Notes: a model not told the origin generated them from the sequence alone. A stretch of 15,094 nt of DNA from JBLHLB01 sp047618505 (GCA_047618505.1 JBLHLB010000065.1:1-15094); one strand, 5' to 3'; shown: positions 6,616-14,122, counted from the stretch's first letter. A program made the numbers and translations.

Positions 6616-7074
6616 ATGCTGACCGCTATACCCAAGAGTTGGTTTTCCTGGGGCTATGAGATCTTCCAGGATTCAAGGTCTGTTGCCCTGCTCGACCAAG
6701 CGCACATGCGTGAGAAGGGGGAGATCCTCATTCAGGAGCGCAATTATCAGATCGGGCGTGAAGGGTTGCTGAGTGGCGCCTACTTCCTGAGAAGGGATGG
6801 AGAGAATGTGGCGACAGCGACTAAGACCAGCGCCTTCACGCGAACCTTCGAAGTGTTCACCGAGGGTGGGCTCTTCACCCTGGCTAGCGCCACGGCATTC
6901 AAGCGGAGGTTCGTCCTGCGCGATGGAGAGAAAATCATCGGCTCGATCAGCCCAAAGACTTGGATCAGCCGTAAGGCGGTCGTGGACCTGCCGGAGAACT
7001 TCCCCCTGGAGATTCAGGTCTTCATCACCTGGCTCGTGGTCCTCATGTGGCGGCGGGAGCAGAGCTCGAACTGA
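6616..7074 (+). CDS. LURP-one/Tubby-C-like beta-barrel protein
   Basis: A 152-residue protein with no signal peptide. It shows the alternating beta-strand pattern of the LURP-one-related/Tubby-C-terminal-like fold: YQIGREGLLSGAYFLRRDGE (44-63), then repeated 'x-x-DG-x-x-x-ATATK' and RFVLRDGEKIIGSI strands (98-111). It closes with the typical near-C-terminal hydrophobic helix PLEIQVFITWLVVLMWRR (130-147). That helix is a hallmark of bacterial members, where it packs inside the barrel or touches the membrane. The molecular role of bacterial members is unknown. It follows the 883-base gene-poor region and precedes the lipoprotein gene by 172 bases, so it probably has its own promoter. No Shine-Dalgarno precedes ATG 6616. 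The fold assignment is moderately confident; the function is unknown. Confidence 0.65.
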   Translation: MLTAIPKSWFSWGYEIFQDSRSVALLDQAHMREKGEILIQERNYQIGREGLLSGAYFLRRDGENVATATKTSAFTRTFEVFTEGGLFTLASATAFKRRFVLRDGEKIIGSISPKTWISRKAVVDLPENFPLEIQVFITWLVVLMWRREQSSN

Positions 7075-7246
7075 TTCCAAAGGCCTGGCCCGACACCGGA
7101 TTCGGCCTGGCCGGTAAACCTGGTTGTGAATGGGAAACGTGGATCGCTAGGGTAGTGGTTGTCACGGCTCCCGGTGACCTACCTGACGTGCGGGCTCCCA
7201 TCCTGGATCCAGCCCTCCCCAGGCCATTCTTTCGAGGAATACTTCC

Positions 7247-7663
7247 ATGCAAAGCCTGCTCCTCCGAATACTGCCACTTCTATTGCTCCCCCTCGCAGCC
7301 TGCACGTCTCCCGAGCAGGGCTATGCCGGGGATGAGCGACCCTCGAGCGAGGTGGCGACGCTCAGCATCAGCTACGACGCCCAGGGCCGAACCATCACCG
7401 TCGGGTCGATCAATGGCATGGCGACGGAGCTAGAGGCGCGTAGCGTCGTCCGCATCTTGCCGGGTCGCTGTGCCCTGGCGGGGCGGGCCCGTGGCTTCGG
7501 CCAACCTTCGGTGGGGGCGCCCTATGCCATCGAATTTCTGGCGCGGGCCGGGGGCAACTACGTCCTGTTGCTGGACCAGCCACACCACTCCGAGCGGCTC
7601 CTGGTCTCGGTGGAGGATATGGACACGAAGGAAGTCCTGGCCGAGCTGGATTACTGGCCCTGA
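7247..7663 (+). CDS. Small predicted lipoprotein of unknown function
   Basis: A 138-residue protein with a lipoprotein signal peptide: basic R7, hydrophobic core ILPLLLLPLAAC and lipobox L16-A17-A18-C19, so C19 would be lipidated after signal peptidase II cleavage. A GAGGA ribosome binding site at 7234-7238 lies 8 bases before the ATG and supports this start. The mature part looks all-beta (about residues 40-135), with the stretch TLSISYDAQGRTITVGSI and VLLLDQPHHSERLLVSVE. No catalytic motif is visible. I do not recognise the family. It lies 83-89 bases before the acetyltransferase gene on the same strand, and the two could be co-transcribed. Confidence 0.75.
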   Translation: MQSLLLRILPLLLLPLAACTSPEQGYAGDERPSSEVATLSISYDAQGRTITVGSINGMATELEARSVVRILPGRCALAGRARGFGQPSVGAPYAIEFLARAGGNYVLLLDQPHHSERLLVSVEDMDTKEVLAELDYWP

Positions 7664-7752
7664 TTGATCCGAACTCGGCAGATCTGGGACTGGCGGCGAC
7701 ATCTGCCCGGGGACTACTGGCGCAGGGGATTGGAACCGGATACTTAGTGGGC

Positions 7753-8604
7753 ATGTCTAGCACCGAGATCTATCGCTGGGGAGCAACCCAGCGCCGCATC
7801 AGTGACGAAGGCGAGGCTGCGCGCAAGGAAGCACTGGCGTGGCTAGAGACCAATGCCGACGACAACGCGGGAGCGGAAATCACGCTGAAGGCCGTGCCAA
7901 ACACGAGTGGCTGCCTCGCGCTTGCCAGGGAAGGTGGAGACGTGCTTGGGGTAGCGGTTGGCGCTGGACCTACTGTCTATTTGGAAGCCCTTGAAGCGCG
8001 CCAGATTTGGCCCCTGCTCGACGACGTGTCCGAGGGGCTGGTACGAGTCTGGTGTCCGCCGAAGCTAGCGGAGGAAGCCCAGGCTTGGATGGCGAGCAAC
8101 GGCGGATTTTCCGGCTCCCAGGAATTCCAGGTCCTGCGCAGTGCGCGTCTTTCAGAAAGTCCCCTGGACGCCAAGGAGACGATCCACTCGAATGCCTCAC
8201 ATGAGGGGGCTCGGCCCGCGACCATGGGGGATCTTGAGGCCCTCGATGAATATGGGTTAGGCTTCAAAGAGGAGTGCGGCTTTGTTCTGACGCGCGACTG
8301 GCCCGGGGCCATCGGCCGTGGCGAAGTTGCGGTGATCGAGTCCGATGGCGTGGTTGCTTCCTTCGCCATGAAGTTCGGGCAAACCTCCCGGCTGAGCACC
8401 ATCGGTGGTGGTTGGACGCGGCCGGATGCGCGCCGTCAGGGACTCGCGGCGGGGGTGACCTGCTTCTTGCTCGAGCAGGTCCTCACGAATCGCCCCACGG
8501 TCCAGGTCCTTGTTAACGAAGGCAACGTGGCCGGAATCGGGCTCTACCACTTCCTTGGCTTCGGTCGCTCAGGCAGCCTCTCTTGCCTGACTCGCGCTAC
8601 CTAA
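7753..8604 (+). CDS. GNAT-family N-acetyltransferase with degenerate N-terminal half
   Basis: A 283-residue protein with ATG 7753 taken as start; a GTG two codons upstream at 7747 is an alternative. The C-terminal half is a GNAT domain: the strand SRLSTIGGGWTRPDARRQGL contains the acetyl-CoA pyrophosphate-binding loop RRQGLA (residues 227-232). It is followed by a helix and then VQVLVNEGNVAGIGLYHFLG (251-270), the usual beta5/alpha4 region with the conserved N and Y. The N-terminal half (1-145) resembles a second GNAT-like domain without a clear coenzyme loop, as in FR47-type or tandem GNAT proteins. The enzyme would transfer an acetyl group to an amine; the substrate is not evident. It ends 20 bases before the 3' end of the convergent small ORF at 8625, so the two transcripts would overlap. 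A link to the radical SAM pair is possible but unproven. Confidence 0.82.
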   Translation: MSSTEIYRWGATQRRISDEGEAARKEALAWLETNADDNAGAEITLKAVPNTSGCLALAREGGDVLGVAVGAGPTVYLEALEARQIWPLLDDVSEGLVRVWCPPKLAEEAQAWMASNGGFSGSQEFQVLRSARLSESPLDAKETIHSNASHEGARPATMGDLEALDEYGLGFKEECGFVLTRDWPGAIGRGEVAVIESDGVVASFAMKFGQTSRLSTIGGGWTRPDARRQGLAAGVTCFLLEQVLTNRPTVQVLVNEGNVAGIGLYHFLGFGRSGSLSCLTRAT

Positions 8605-8624
8605 GCTGCGTCACCACAGCGAGA

Positions 8625-8798
8625 CTACTTGTCCGCCACGTCTTCGAAGTTGAAGGCGTTCTTCGGGTCCGCCGGTGCGATCTTGAAGACGTAGTCCATC
8701 CCCGGTTTCTTCTTCGGATCCTTGGGACCCTTGCCTTCGACCTTCTCGGCGGCCGGCTCCTTGGACTCGTCTTCGGTGCGTTGTTCCTTGTCGCTCAT
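8625..8798 (-). CDS. 57-residue charged peptide, coupled to radical SAM gene; candidate RiPP precursor
   Basis: A short frame encoded directly after the radical SAM gene. Its ATG (8798-8796) overlaps the radical SAM TGA stop (8797-8795) as ATGA, which usually means translational coupling. A good ribosome binding site (GAGG, 7 bases before the ATG) is present, one of the few in the window. The product is very hydrophilic over residues 1-33 (MSDKEQRTEDESKEPAAEKV, then G-K-P rich). It ends in a 24-residue segment richer in aromatic residues (GMDYVFKIAPADPK, then NAFNFEDVADK). It has no cysteine, signal peptide or membrane helix. This leader-and-tail layout fits a radical-SAM RiPP precursor, and the adjacent enzyme has a PqqD-like domain. 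A simple accessory protein is equally possible. That it is a real gene is fairly likely; its role is inference. Confidence 0.6.
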   Translation of the reverse strand: MSDKEQRTEDESKEPAAEKVEGKGPKDPKKKPGMDYVFKIAPADPKNAFNFEDVADK

Positions 8799-11116
8799 CG
8801 GATTGCCTCGGTGGGGATTGCCTTGGTGGCGATGGCCTGGATTGGTTGAATCTGCTTCGTGCTGTCCTTGGCCGCGTCGGCCCTTGCCTGTTCCGCTTCC
8901 CGCCGCAGCTCGTCGGCGTAGGGGGATTCTACCAGAAGGCCAGAGCGCGCCAGCTCCAGCAGGAATCCGGCGGCCGCGGCGCGGTGGGCCTCGGGGATGA
9001 TCTCGACCACTGCATCGGCGTCGCGCGTCCCGTCGCAACGCTCCAGGAGGGCGTAGGCCGCCTGGGAAAGGGTCTGCACTTCGCCGCTGCGCGGGTCGTA
9101 GACCAACACAGAGGGGGCGCGTTCCAGGGGCGGCACCTCCGCGTCAAGCTTGAGCAGGTCCTGGGGTTCGAAGAGGTCCGACTGGTAACGGGGACGGATT
9201 GTCGCCGAGTCGATTGAGTTCACCGTTTGGTCGATGATCTCGCGGTCGAAGGCCAGCTCACGCGTGACGAGTCCGTCCACGCTGCGCAGCGTCTCCGACT
9301 GGCTGCCTCCATCTTTCTGTAGGGCCGGCTCGAGCACCTCCTCCACCATGCGCTCAAAGCTGCCGAAGCGCGCCAAGTAAAGGAAGTAGTGCGACTTCAG
9401 CTCGTGGTAGAGCATGTTGGTGTTCTGGAACACCGGGAAGTGCGAACGCAGGGCTTCGGTGAATTGCAAGTAGAGCTGGCGCGCCTCGGGGCGCGACATC
9501 CCCGAGCTAGCCTTGAAGTCGTAGTAGACCTGCAGGTCCGCCTCGGGGTCGGGGTACACCTCGACGATGTCGAATTCCTCGCGTCGTTTGTAGACCTCGG
9601 AGCTTTCATCCAGATAGAAGACGCGCACGCTGACTTCCTGGATCCAGTCGCGGTTAGCCAGCACGGTGTTGAGCGTCGCAAGAGCTTCCTCGCGCGTCTC
9701 CGTGGGGAAGCCGACCATGGCGTAGAGCGTGACGGAGATGCCGGCGTCGTGCACGCGCCGGATCATTTTCAAGCTCTCGTCGGGGTCGATGCCCTTACAC
9801 ATCAATTCGAGCACGCGGTTGGAGGAACTCTCGTACCCAAAGGCCAGGCGCTTGCAACCAGACTGCGCCAGGAGTTTACAGGTCTCCTCGTCGAAGACCT
9901 CGTGTTCGAAGCGCGCGTCGGCCCACCAACTGATGTCCAAACCCGCCTCGATGATCGCCTCGGGGAAGCGCTTGGCCATGTTCGGCGGCAAGTCTTCGAT
10001 GGCCAGGTAGAAGGACTTCACTCCATAGAGGTTTTGCAGCTCGCGCATGTCCTCGACCGTCTGCTCCACCGTGCGTCCCCGGTAGCCGGGGCCGATGACG
10101 GTGTAGAGGGTGCAGAACACGCACTTTCCCCAATAGCACCCGCGGGTGGCCGCCAAGGGCATGACCAGCTCCGGCGTAAAGTACTTCTTGAGGGGCAGGT
10201 CCGAGAAGTCCGGGGTAGGCAACCCCATGATGTTGAGGGGGTCTATTTGAGAGGTCTTGATCGGTTTGCCGTCCGGGCCACGGTAGATCAGGTTGGTGAT
10301 CTCGGAGAGCTCACGCTTGCCCTCAACGTGTTCGCAGAGCTGCAGCAAGGGGCGCTCGCCCTCCAGCAGCACCATGCTGTCGATCAGGTCCCAAATCTCC
10401 GCGCGGTGAGAGAGCTTCTCTGCCACGTAGGCCATCAACCCGCCGCCCACCGTGATGTGAACCTCCGGCTTCCACTCCTTGACCAGGCGGGCCAAGGTGA
10501 AGGCCGGAATCGCTTGGCTGGGGAACGTGAGGGAGATGCCGATCAAGTCCGGATCAAGCTCCTTAAGCGCCGGCAGCGTGACCTCGCGGAAGTACTCGAT
10601 GTAGGGGTTTTCCGCTTCGTCACTGATGGCCGTGACGATCTCGGCTGAGCGCTCGATGCGGTGGCGCATGACAAAGCCGTGGGCCGTCAGACGTGTGGGC
10701 GCGTACTCCTCGCTGAAGATGCGTAGCCCCTGCTCTATGGTGCGACCGGCCCAGATGTAGCGCTTGTAGTCATAGAAGTCCTGGGGACTGCGAACGACCG
10801 CCTTCGCTTCCTCGATGCTGCCGGCAATCGCGTGCCCAATCGTCCCGACCTCCGAGAGCAACTGGTAGCGCGTCATGTCCGAGAAGGACAGCTGCTCTTG
10901 GCTCTCCAGGCGTTCCAATTCCCCGCGCTCGGCGATGCGCTCGAGGGAAAGCTCGAGCCGTTCCTTGGAAAGGAAATGGTCGTAGGCGTCGATGTTGACG
11001 TCCAACTGATGGACGTCGTCGTAGCCGTTCTGTTTCAAGTAAGCCGCCAGGGACGGCAGGCTCAGATACGGCTGGGTGAAGTGACCTTGGGGGGGGAATA
11101 CGAGGGCGGTACGCAT
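8795..11116 (-). CDS. B12-binding-type radical SAM protein with C-terminal PqqD-like domain
   Basis: A 773-residue protein counted from ATG 11116 (MRTALVFPPQ); a GTG at 11236 would add 40 unconvincing residues. Residues 1-245 form a cobalamin-binding-like Rossmann domain (LSLPSLAAYLKQNGYDDVHQ, later IGISLTFPSQAIPAF and ITVGGGLMAY). The classical base-off DxHxxG motif is absent, as in many class B radical SAM enzymes. The radical SAM core (about 320-500) has the iron-sulfur ligands in RGCYWGKCVFC, Cys 327, 332 and 335: CX4CX2C rather than CX3CX2C. After a helical region, residues 660-730 (APSVLVYDPRSGEVQTLSQA...LLERCDGT...FLLELARSGLL) look like a PqqD-type winged helix, the domain that recognises precursor peptides in RiPP pathways. 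The tail 731-773 is Ala/Gln/Thr-rich and includes a 15-bp DNA repeat. The chemistry is unknown; peptide modification is the leading hypothesis given the coupled 57-residue ORF. Confidence 0.85.
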   Translation of the reverse strand: MRTALVFPPQGHFTQPYLSLPSLAAYLKQNGYDDVHQLDVNIDAYDHFLSKERLELSLERIAERGELERLESQEQLSFSDMTRYQLLSEVGTIGHAIAGSIEEAKAVVRSPQDFYDYKRYIWAGRTIEQGLRIFSEEYAPTRLTAHGFVMRHRIERSAEIVTAISDEAENPYIEYFREVTLPALKELDPDLIGISLTFPSQAIPAFTLARLVKEWKPEVHITVGGGLMAYVAEKLSHRAEIWDLIDSMVLLEGERPLLQLCEHVEGKRELSEITNLIYRGPDGKPIKTSQIDPLNIMGLPTPDFSDLPLKKYFTPELVMPLAATRGCYWGKCVFCTLYTVIGPGYRGRTVEQTVEDMRELQNLYGVKSFYLAIEDLPPNMAKRFPEAIIEAGLDISWWADARFEHEVFDEETCKLLAQSGCKRLAFGYESSSNRVLELMCKGIDPDESLKMIRRVHDAGISVTLYAMVGFPTETREEALATLNTVLANRDWIQEVSVRVFYLDESSEVYKRREEFDIVEVYPDPEADLQVYYDFKASSGMSRPEARQLYLQFTEALRSHFPVFQNTNMLYHELKSHYFLYLARFGSFERMVEEVLEPALQKDGGSQSETLRSVDGLVTRELAFDREIIDQTVNSIDSATIRPRYQSDLFEPQDLLKLDAEVPPLERAPSVLVYDPRSGEVQTLSQAAYALLERCDGTRDADAVVEIIPEAHRAAAAGFLLELARSGLLVESPYADELRREAEQARADAAKDSTKQIQPIQAIATKAIPTEAIR
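8800..8845. repeat. 15-bp tandem repeat at the radical SAM 3' end
   Basis: GGATTGCCTCGGTGG (8800-8814) and GGATTGCCTTGGTGG (8815-8829) differ at one base; a degenerate third unit follows to 8845. On the coding strand the units encode (A-T-K-A-I)(P-T-E-A-I)-R-stop. The unit nearest the stop also supplies the GAGG ribosome binding site of the next ORF. Confidence 0.8.
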
Positions 11117-11216
11117 GCCCCTAGGATCCCGCATCGGACGTCGATCGTCGAGTGCAAACACGCGCCTCTCTTGGGACAAGCTCCTGGGGCCGCTCCGGCT
11201 CAACGCTTTGTCAGCA

Positions 11217-11260
11217 CTCTGTCGGCGCCCTGTCACTGCCCTGTCACTGCTCCGTCACTT
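11217..11260. repeat. 11-bp tandem repeat, four units, across the UnbV lipoprotein stop
   Basis: Units 11217-11227 (CTCTGTCGGCG), 11228-11238 and 11239-11249 (both CCCTGTCACTG), and 11250-11260 (CTCCGTCACTT). The two central units are identical. The last contains the TGA stop (11257-11255) of the minus-strand lipoprotein gene. Confidence 0.8.
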
Positions 11261-13033
11261 CTGGGGCGCGATGATGCTCTGGTAGCGCCCCGCCTCCAGG
11301 TTCCCATGGGTGCTGGTCGTGCCGTCGGGCCAGCGCACTTCCGCTGTGATTGCGGCGCCGCCCGCATCCCCAATTCCAAAGTGCAGGCGCGGGTCGTGGG
11401 AGCTAAAGAGCCCGTCTACCCGGTGAAGTTCCCTGGTCCAACTGCCGGCCGTCGCGCCCGTTCCCACGGTCAGGGTTACCCGCGCTCCGATCGCGTCGCG
11501 GTTGCCGGCCGCCCCTTGAAGCTTCAGTCCGATCCAATCGCCGTGCCTTTCGCTCCGGTTCTCGAGGAAGCGCAAGGGCGCGTCAATATCCACGATGACC
11601 AGATCCAGGTCGCCATCATCGTCCGGATCGCCTATGGCCACCCCGCGCGAGTTGCGCAGGGGCAGGAAGCCCGAGCCCTCGGTCGCGACCACTTCGCGCC
11701 ATTGGGGGAGCTCAGCATCGCCTTGTATGCCCTCGAAGAGCTGCGACTGCTGCAGGTAGGGGTTCATCCCGATCTCCTCTGATTGCGGCATGACGTGTCC
11801 ATTCGCGACGACGAGATCCAAGTCCCCATCGAGGTCTGCGTCGAAGAAGCCGCCGCCCCAGCCCAGGCGTTCGAAGCTCGCCAGGGCCAGGCCCGTGCGC
11901 GCGCTGAGCTCGCGAAAGACGCCTGCACCGTCGTTGACGAACAGTCCGTTGGCCTCGAAGTCGAAGTTGGTGCGCAGGGAATCGAGGTCTCCGTCGCGAT
12001 CCACATCCGCCACGAAGAGCCCCATGGCCGCCGTGGGCTTGCCGTCGGCATCGGTAGCGAAGCCCATTTCCAGGCCGCGCTCCAGGAAGCTTCCACCCCC
12101 CTGGTTGTGAAACAGATTGGTCGGTTGCACATCGTTCGAGACCAGGATCTCCGGCCACCCATCGTCGTCCATGTCACGGAACAGGGCGGCGTAGGAGCAC
12201 CAATCGCGGTCCAGGTTTAGTCCGGCGGCTTCACTGGCTTCGGTGAAGTGACCTGTGCCGTCGTTTCTGAAGTAGGCATTGGGCGCGCCGGCGTTGTAGC
12301 CGAACTCGTTTTCCCCTTCCGGTCCCCAGCCGACCTGGACCCCGTCGATGTCCATGCGCTTGCCACCGGCGGGGGGCGCGGCGGGGTCGAAGAGGCAATA
12401 GTTGGCCACGTACAAGTCCAGGTCGCCGTCGCGGTCCGGGTCGCCGAAACTGGCGCCAGTTCCCCAATAGCCATTTTCCAGGCCCGACTCAGACGCGGGC
12501 ACGTTCTCAAAGCGCCCAGCATCATTGCGTAGGAAAACGTCGTCCCCAAGAACGGTGAGGTAGATATCCGGGTCGCCGTCTCCATCGGGATCGCCGACGA
12601 CCACGCCGTTTACCCAGGCGTCGACGCGGGCGTTCGCGTCTACGGTCACGTCTTCAAATTGAAGGGCACCCAGGTTGGCGAAGAGGCGCGTCCCCTCTGG
12701 ATAGGAGAGGGCCAAGCTGGCCATGTCATCGACGTACTCGACCTGGGGCCCGTTGCCCACGAAGAGGTCCAGATCGCCGTCACCGTCATGGTCAAGCCAG
12801 GCCGCGCCGGTTCCGTTGCTCTCGGCTATCGTCCAGCGGCGTGGGTCACCACAGGTGGGCGTGAAGTCCAGAGCGGAGTCCGCCGCCACATCTGCGAAGA
12901 CGAGGTGTGAGCCCGAACCTTCGTCGGTGGGCACTTCCCCCGGCTTATCCCCACAGGCACCGAGGGCACTGAAGACAAGGAGGGGGAGAACGAGACTCGG
13001 AATCTGACTATGACGGCGGATGGCGGACTGCAT
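11255..13033 (-). CDS. CRTAC1-family lipoprotein: FG-GAP repeats with C-terminal ASPIC/UnbV domain
   Basis: A 592-residue exported lipoprotein. The signal peptide runs to lipobox L24-G25-A26-C27, then a linker. Seven calcium-binding FG-GAP/VCBS-type loops follow, at about residues 81 (DHDGDGDLD), 148, 198, 287 (DMDDDGWPE, the most divergent), 343, 398 and 469, building a beta-propeller. The C-terminus (about 512-590; DAIGARVTLTVG, LHRVDGLFSSHDPRLHFGIG, VRWPDGTTSTH) is an ASPIC/UnbV domain. Such proteins are abundant in planctomycetes, acidobacteria and verrucomicrobia and are thought to sit on the outer membrane or cell surface. Their ligands are mostly unknown. It lies between prmA (50 bases upstream) and the radical SAM gene (138 bases downstream), all on the minus strand. 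No functional link to these neighbours is evident. Confidence 0.93.
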   Translation of the reverse strand: MQSAIRRHSQIPSLVLPLLVFSALGACGDKPGEVPTDEGSGSHLVFADVAADSALDFTPTCGDPRRWTIAESNGTGAAWLDHDGDGDLDLFVGNGPQVEYVDDMASLALSYPEGTRLFANLGALQFEDVTVDANARVDAWVNGVVVGDPDGDGDPDIYLTVLGDDVFLRNDAGRFENVPASESGLENGYWGTGASFGDPDRDGDLDLYVANYCLFDPAAPPAGGKRMDIDGVQVGWGPEGENEFGYNAGAPNAYFRNDGTGHFTEASEAAGLNLDRDWCSYAALFRDMDDDGWPEILVSNDVQPTNLFHNQGGGSFLERGLEMGFATDADGKPTAAMGLFVADVDRDGDLDSLRTNFDFEANGLFVNDGAGVFRELSARTGLALASFERLGWGGGFFDADLDGDLDLVVANGHVMPQSEEIGMNPYLQQSQLFEGIQGDAELPQWREVVATEGSGFLPLRNSRGVAIGDPDDDGDLDLVIVDIDAPLRFLENRSERHGDWIGLKLQGAAGNRDAIGARVTLTVGTGATAGSWTRELHRVDGLFSSHDPRLHFGIGDAGGAAITAEVRWPDGTTSTHGNLEAGRYQSIIAPQK

Positions 13034-13060
13034 CCCGGCAGGTTAGAGCAGCTCCCGTCT

Positions 13061-13106
13061 TTATGCACGCACTCCCGCGAGGCCTAGGTACGCACTCCCA
13101 CGAGGC
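13061..13106. repeat. 23-bp duplication across the prmA stop codon
   Basis: On the minus strand, GCCTCGTGGGAGTGCGTACC followed by TAG (13106-13084) is repeated immediately as GCCTCGCGGGAGTGCGTGCA followed by TAA (13083-13061), with 19 of 23 bases identical. The first copy holds the last codons and stop of prmA; the second is intergenic. Confidence 0.8.
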
Positions 13107-14034
13107 TGCACCAGTTTCCGGCCCGCAGGTCGCGATTCACCCGTAGACCGCCCGCCTCCACGGCCGCGCGGGTGGCCGCACGGTGACGACGATGGATGCC
13201 GGAAAAGAGGAACCAGCCACCGGGCCGCAGGCATTCCCCGAGCTGCTGCCCGTGGTCCTGCAGGATGTCGTGGTAGATGTTCGCCATGATTCCGTCGACG
13301 GGGCCCTCGAGGCTCCCTAGGAGCTCGAATCCACCGGTTGCGAAGCGCAGCTGCTCGTCGCCGATCCCATTGTCCCGGGCCAGCTCCCCAGCGTAACCCT
13401 CGCTGTCGGCGTCGATGTCGAAACCGAAGACCTCTGCCGCCCCCAGCAATGCCGCCGCCACAGCCAAGATGCCCGTGCCAGTGCCCACGTCGACCAGTCG
13501 CTTACCCGCGGTCGGAAGCTGTTGCAGCTCGCGCAGGCAAGTGCGTGTCGTGGGGTGCCGGCCCGTCCCGAAGACCCCGCCGGGTTCTAATTGCAGGGCG
13601 ATGTCGTCGTCCCGAAGGGGCTTCGTGCGCCAGGAGGGAACGACGCAGATGTGCCCGACGCGGAAGGGTCGCCAGGTGTCGCGCCAGGCGTTGGCCCAGT
13701 CGCTGGCGGGGATCTCACGCGTTACGAGGAGCAGGCCTTCCAGTTCCTCCAGTCCGGAGGCCTGAGCGAGCTTCCCGATTTGATCCTCGACCTTCGCCTG
13801 GGCGGCGTCGTGATCCTCGCGGGGGGAGAGGAACGTGCGCACGGCGGAGCACCCCGGGGCTGCGGGCGGTTCCGCGGGACCCTCCGTTAGGACCGTTGCG
13901 GACTCGTCCTGGCGCAGGGCCTCCGCTACCAACTCCTCGAAGCCATGGGGGACATCGACACGGAGTTCGAGCCAGCCTTCGCGACCGGAAGTGCCCTTGG
14001 GAGCGGGAGAAGGTGGCGTTGGGTTAGGTGACAT
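13084..14034 (-). CDS. prmA: Ribosomal protein L11 methyltransferase
   Basis: A 316-residue SAM-dependent methyltransferase that methylates ribosomal protein L11 in the cytosol. The family landmarks are in order: substrate-binding N-terminal domain (WLELRVDVPHGFEELVAEAL, 21-40), the linker motif DWANAWRDTWRPFRVG (112-127), EPGGVFGTGRHPTTRTCL (150-167, equal to the PrmA AFGTGxHPTT motif), SAM-binding motif I LVDVGTGTGILAVAA (180-194), FGFDIDAD (203-210) and MANIYHDIL (250-258). The chosen ATG at 14034 gives a normal length plus a short Pro/Ser-rich lead (MSPNPTPPSPAPKG). The frame stays open upstream to 14184, but that would overlap the preceding oxidoreductase gene by 62 bases and adds no family sequence. 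It follows the oxidoreductase gene by 88 bases on the same strand and may share its transcript. Confidence 0.9.
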   Translation of the reverse strand: MSPNPTPPSPAPKGTSGREGWLELRVDVPHGFEELVAEALRQDESATVLTEGPAEPPAAPGCSAVRTFLSPREDHDAAQAKVEDQIGKLAQASGLEELEGLLLVTREIPASDWANAWRDTWRPFRVGHICVVPSWRTKPLRDDDIALQLEPGGVFGTGRHPTTRTCLRELQQLPTAGKRLVDVGTGTGILAVAAALLGAAEVFGFDIDADSEGYAGELARDNGIGDEQLRFATGGFELLGSLEGPVDGIMANIYHDILQDHGQQLGECLRPGGWFLFSGIHRRHRAATRAAVEAGGLRVNRDLRAGNWCSLVGVRT

Positions 14035-14122
14035 GGGGCGATCGCTGGGGCGTTGTGGGACTGCCGAAAGTCCGGTTTTCCCTGGGGGAATGACCTCGGA
14101 GTGAGTCGACCTCAGCCCGGCT

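Noticed and set aside
6195..6635. Minus-strand open frame of 146 codons in the gene-poor region
   Set aside because: No recognisable domain or hydrophobic pattern, and it overlaps the start of the plus-strand LURP-like gene.
9389..10648. Long plus-strand open frame of 419 codons
   Set aside because: It lies wholly inside the radical SAM gene on the opposite strand. Its composition (rich in V, H, L, R, D, G) is that of an antisense shadow in GC-rich DNA, and no domain is recognisable.
11117..11236. GTG start giving the radical SAM protein 40 extra N-terminal residues
   Set aside because: The extra residues are Arg/Ser-rich, overlap an 11-bp tandem repeat and precede the clear family start MRTALVFPPQ. 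The ATG at 11116 was preferred.
10832..11782. Plus-strand open frame of 316 codons
   Set aside because: It runs antisense across the radical SAM N-terminus and the UnbV lipoprotein C-terminus, both well supported by domains; no motif of its own.
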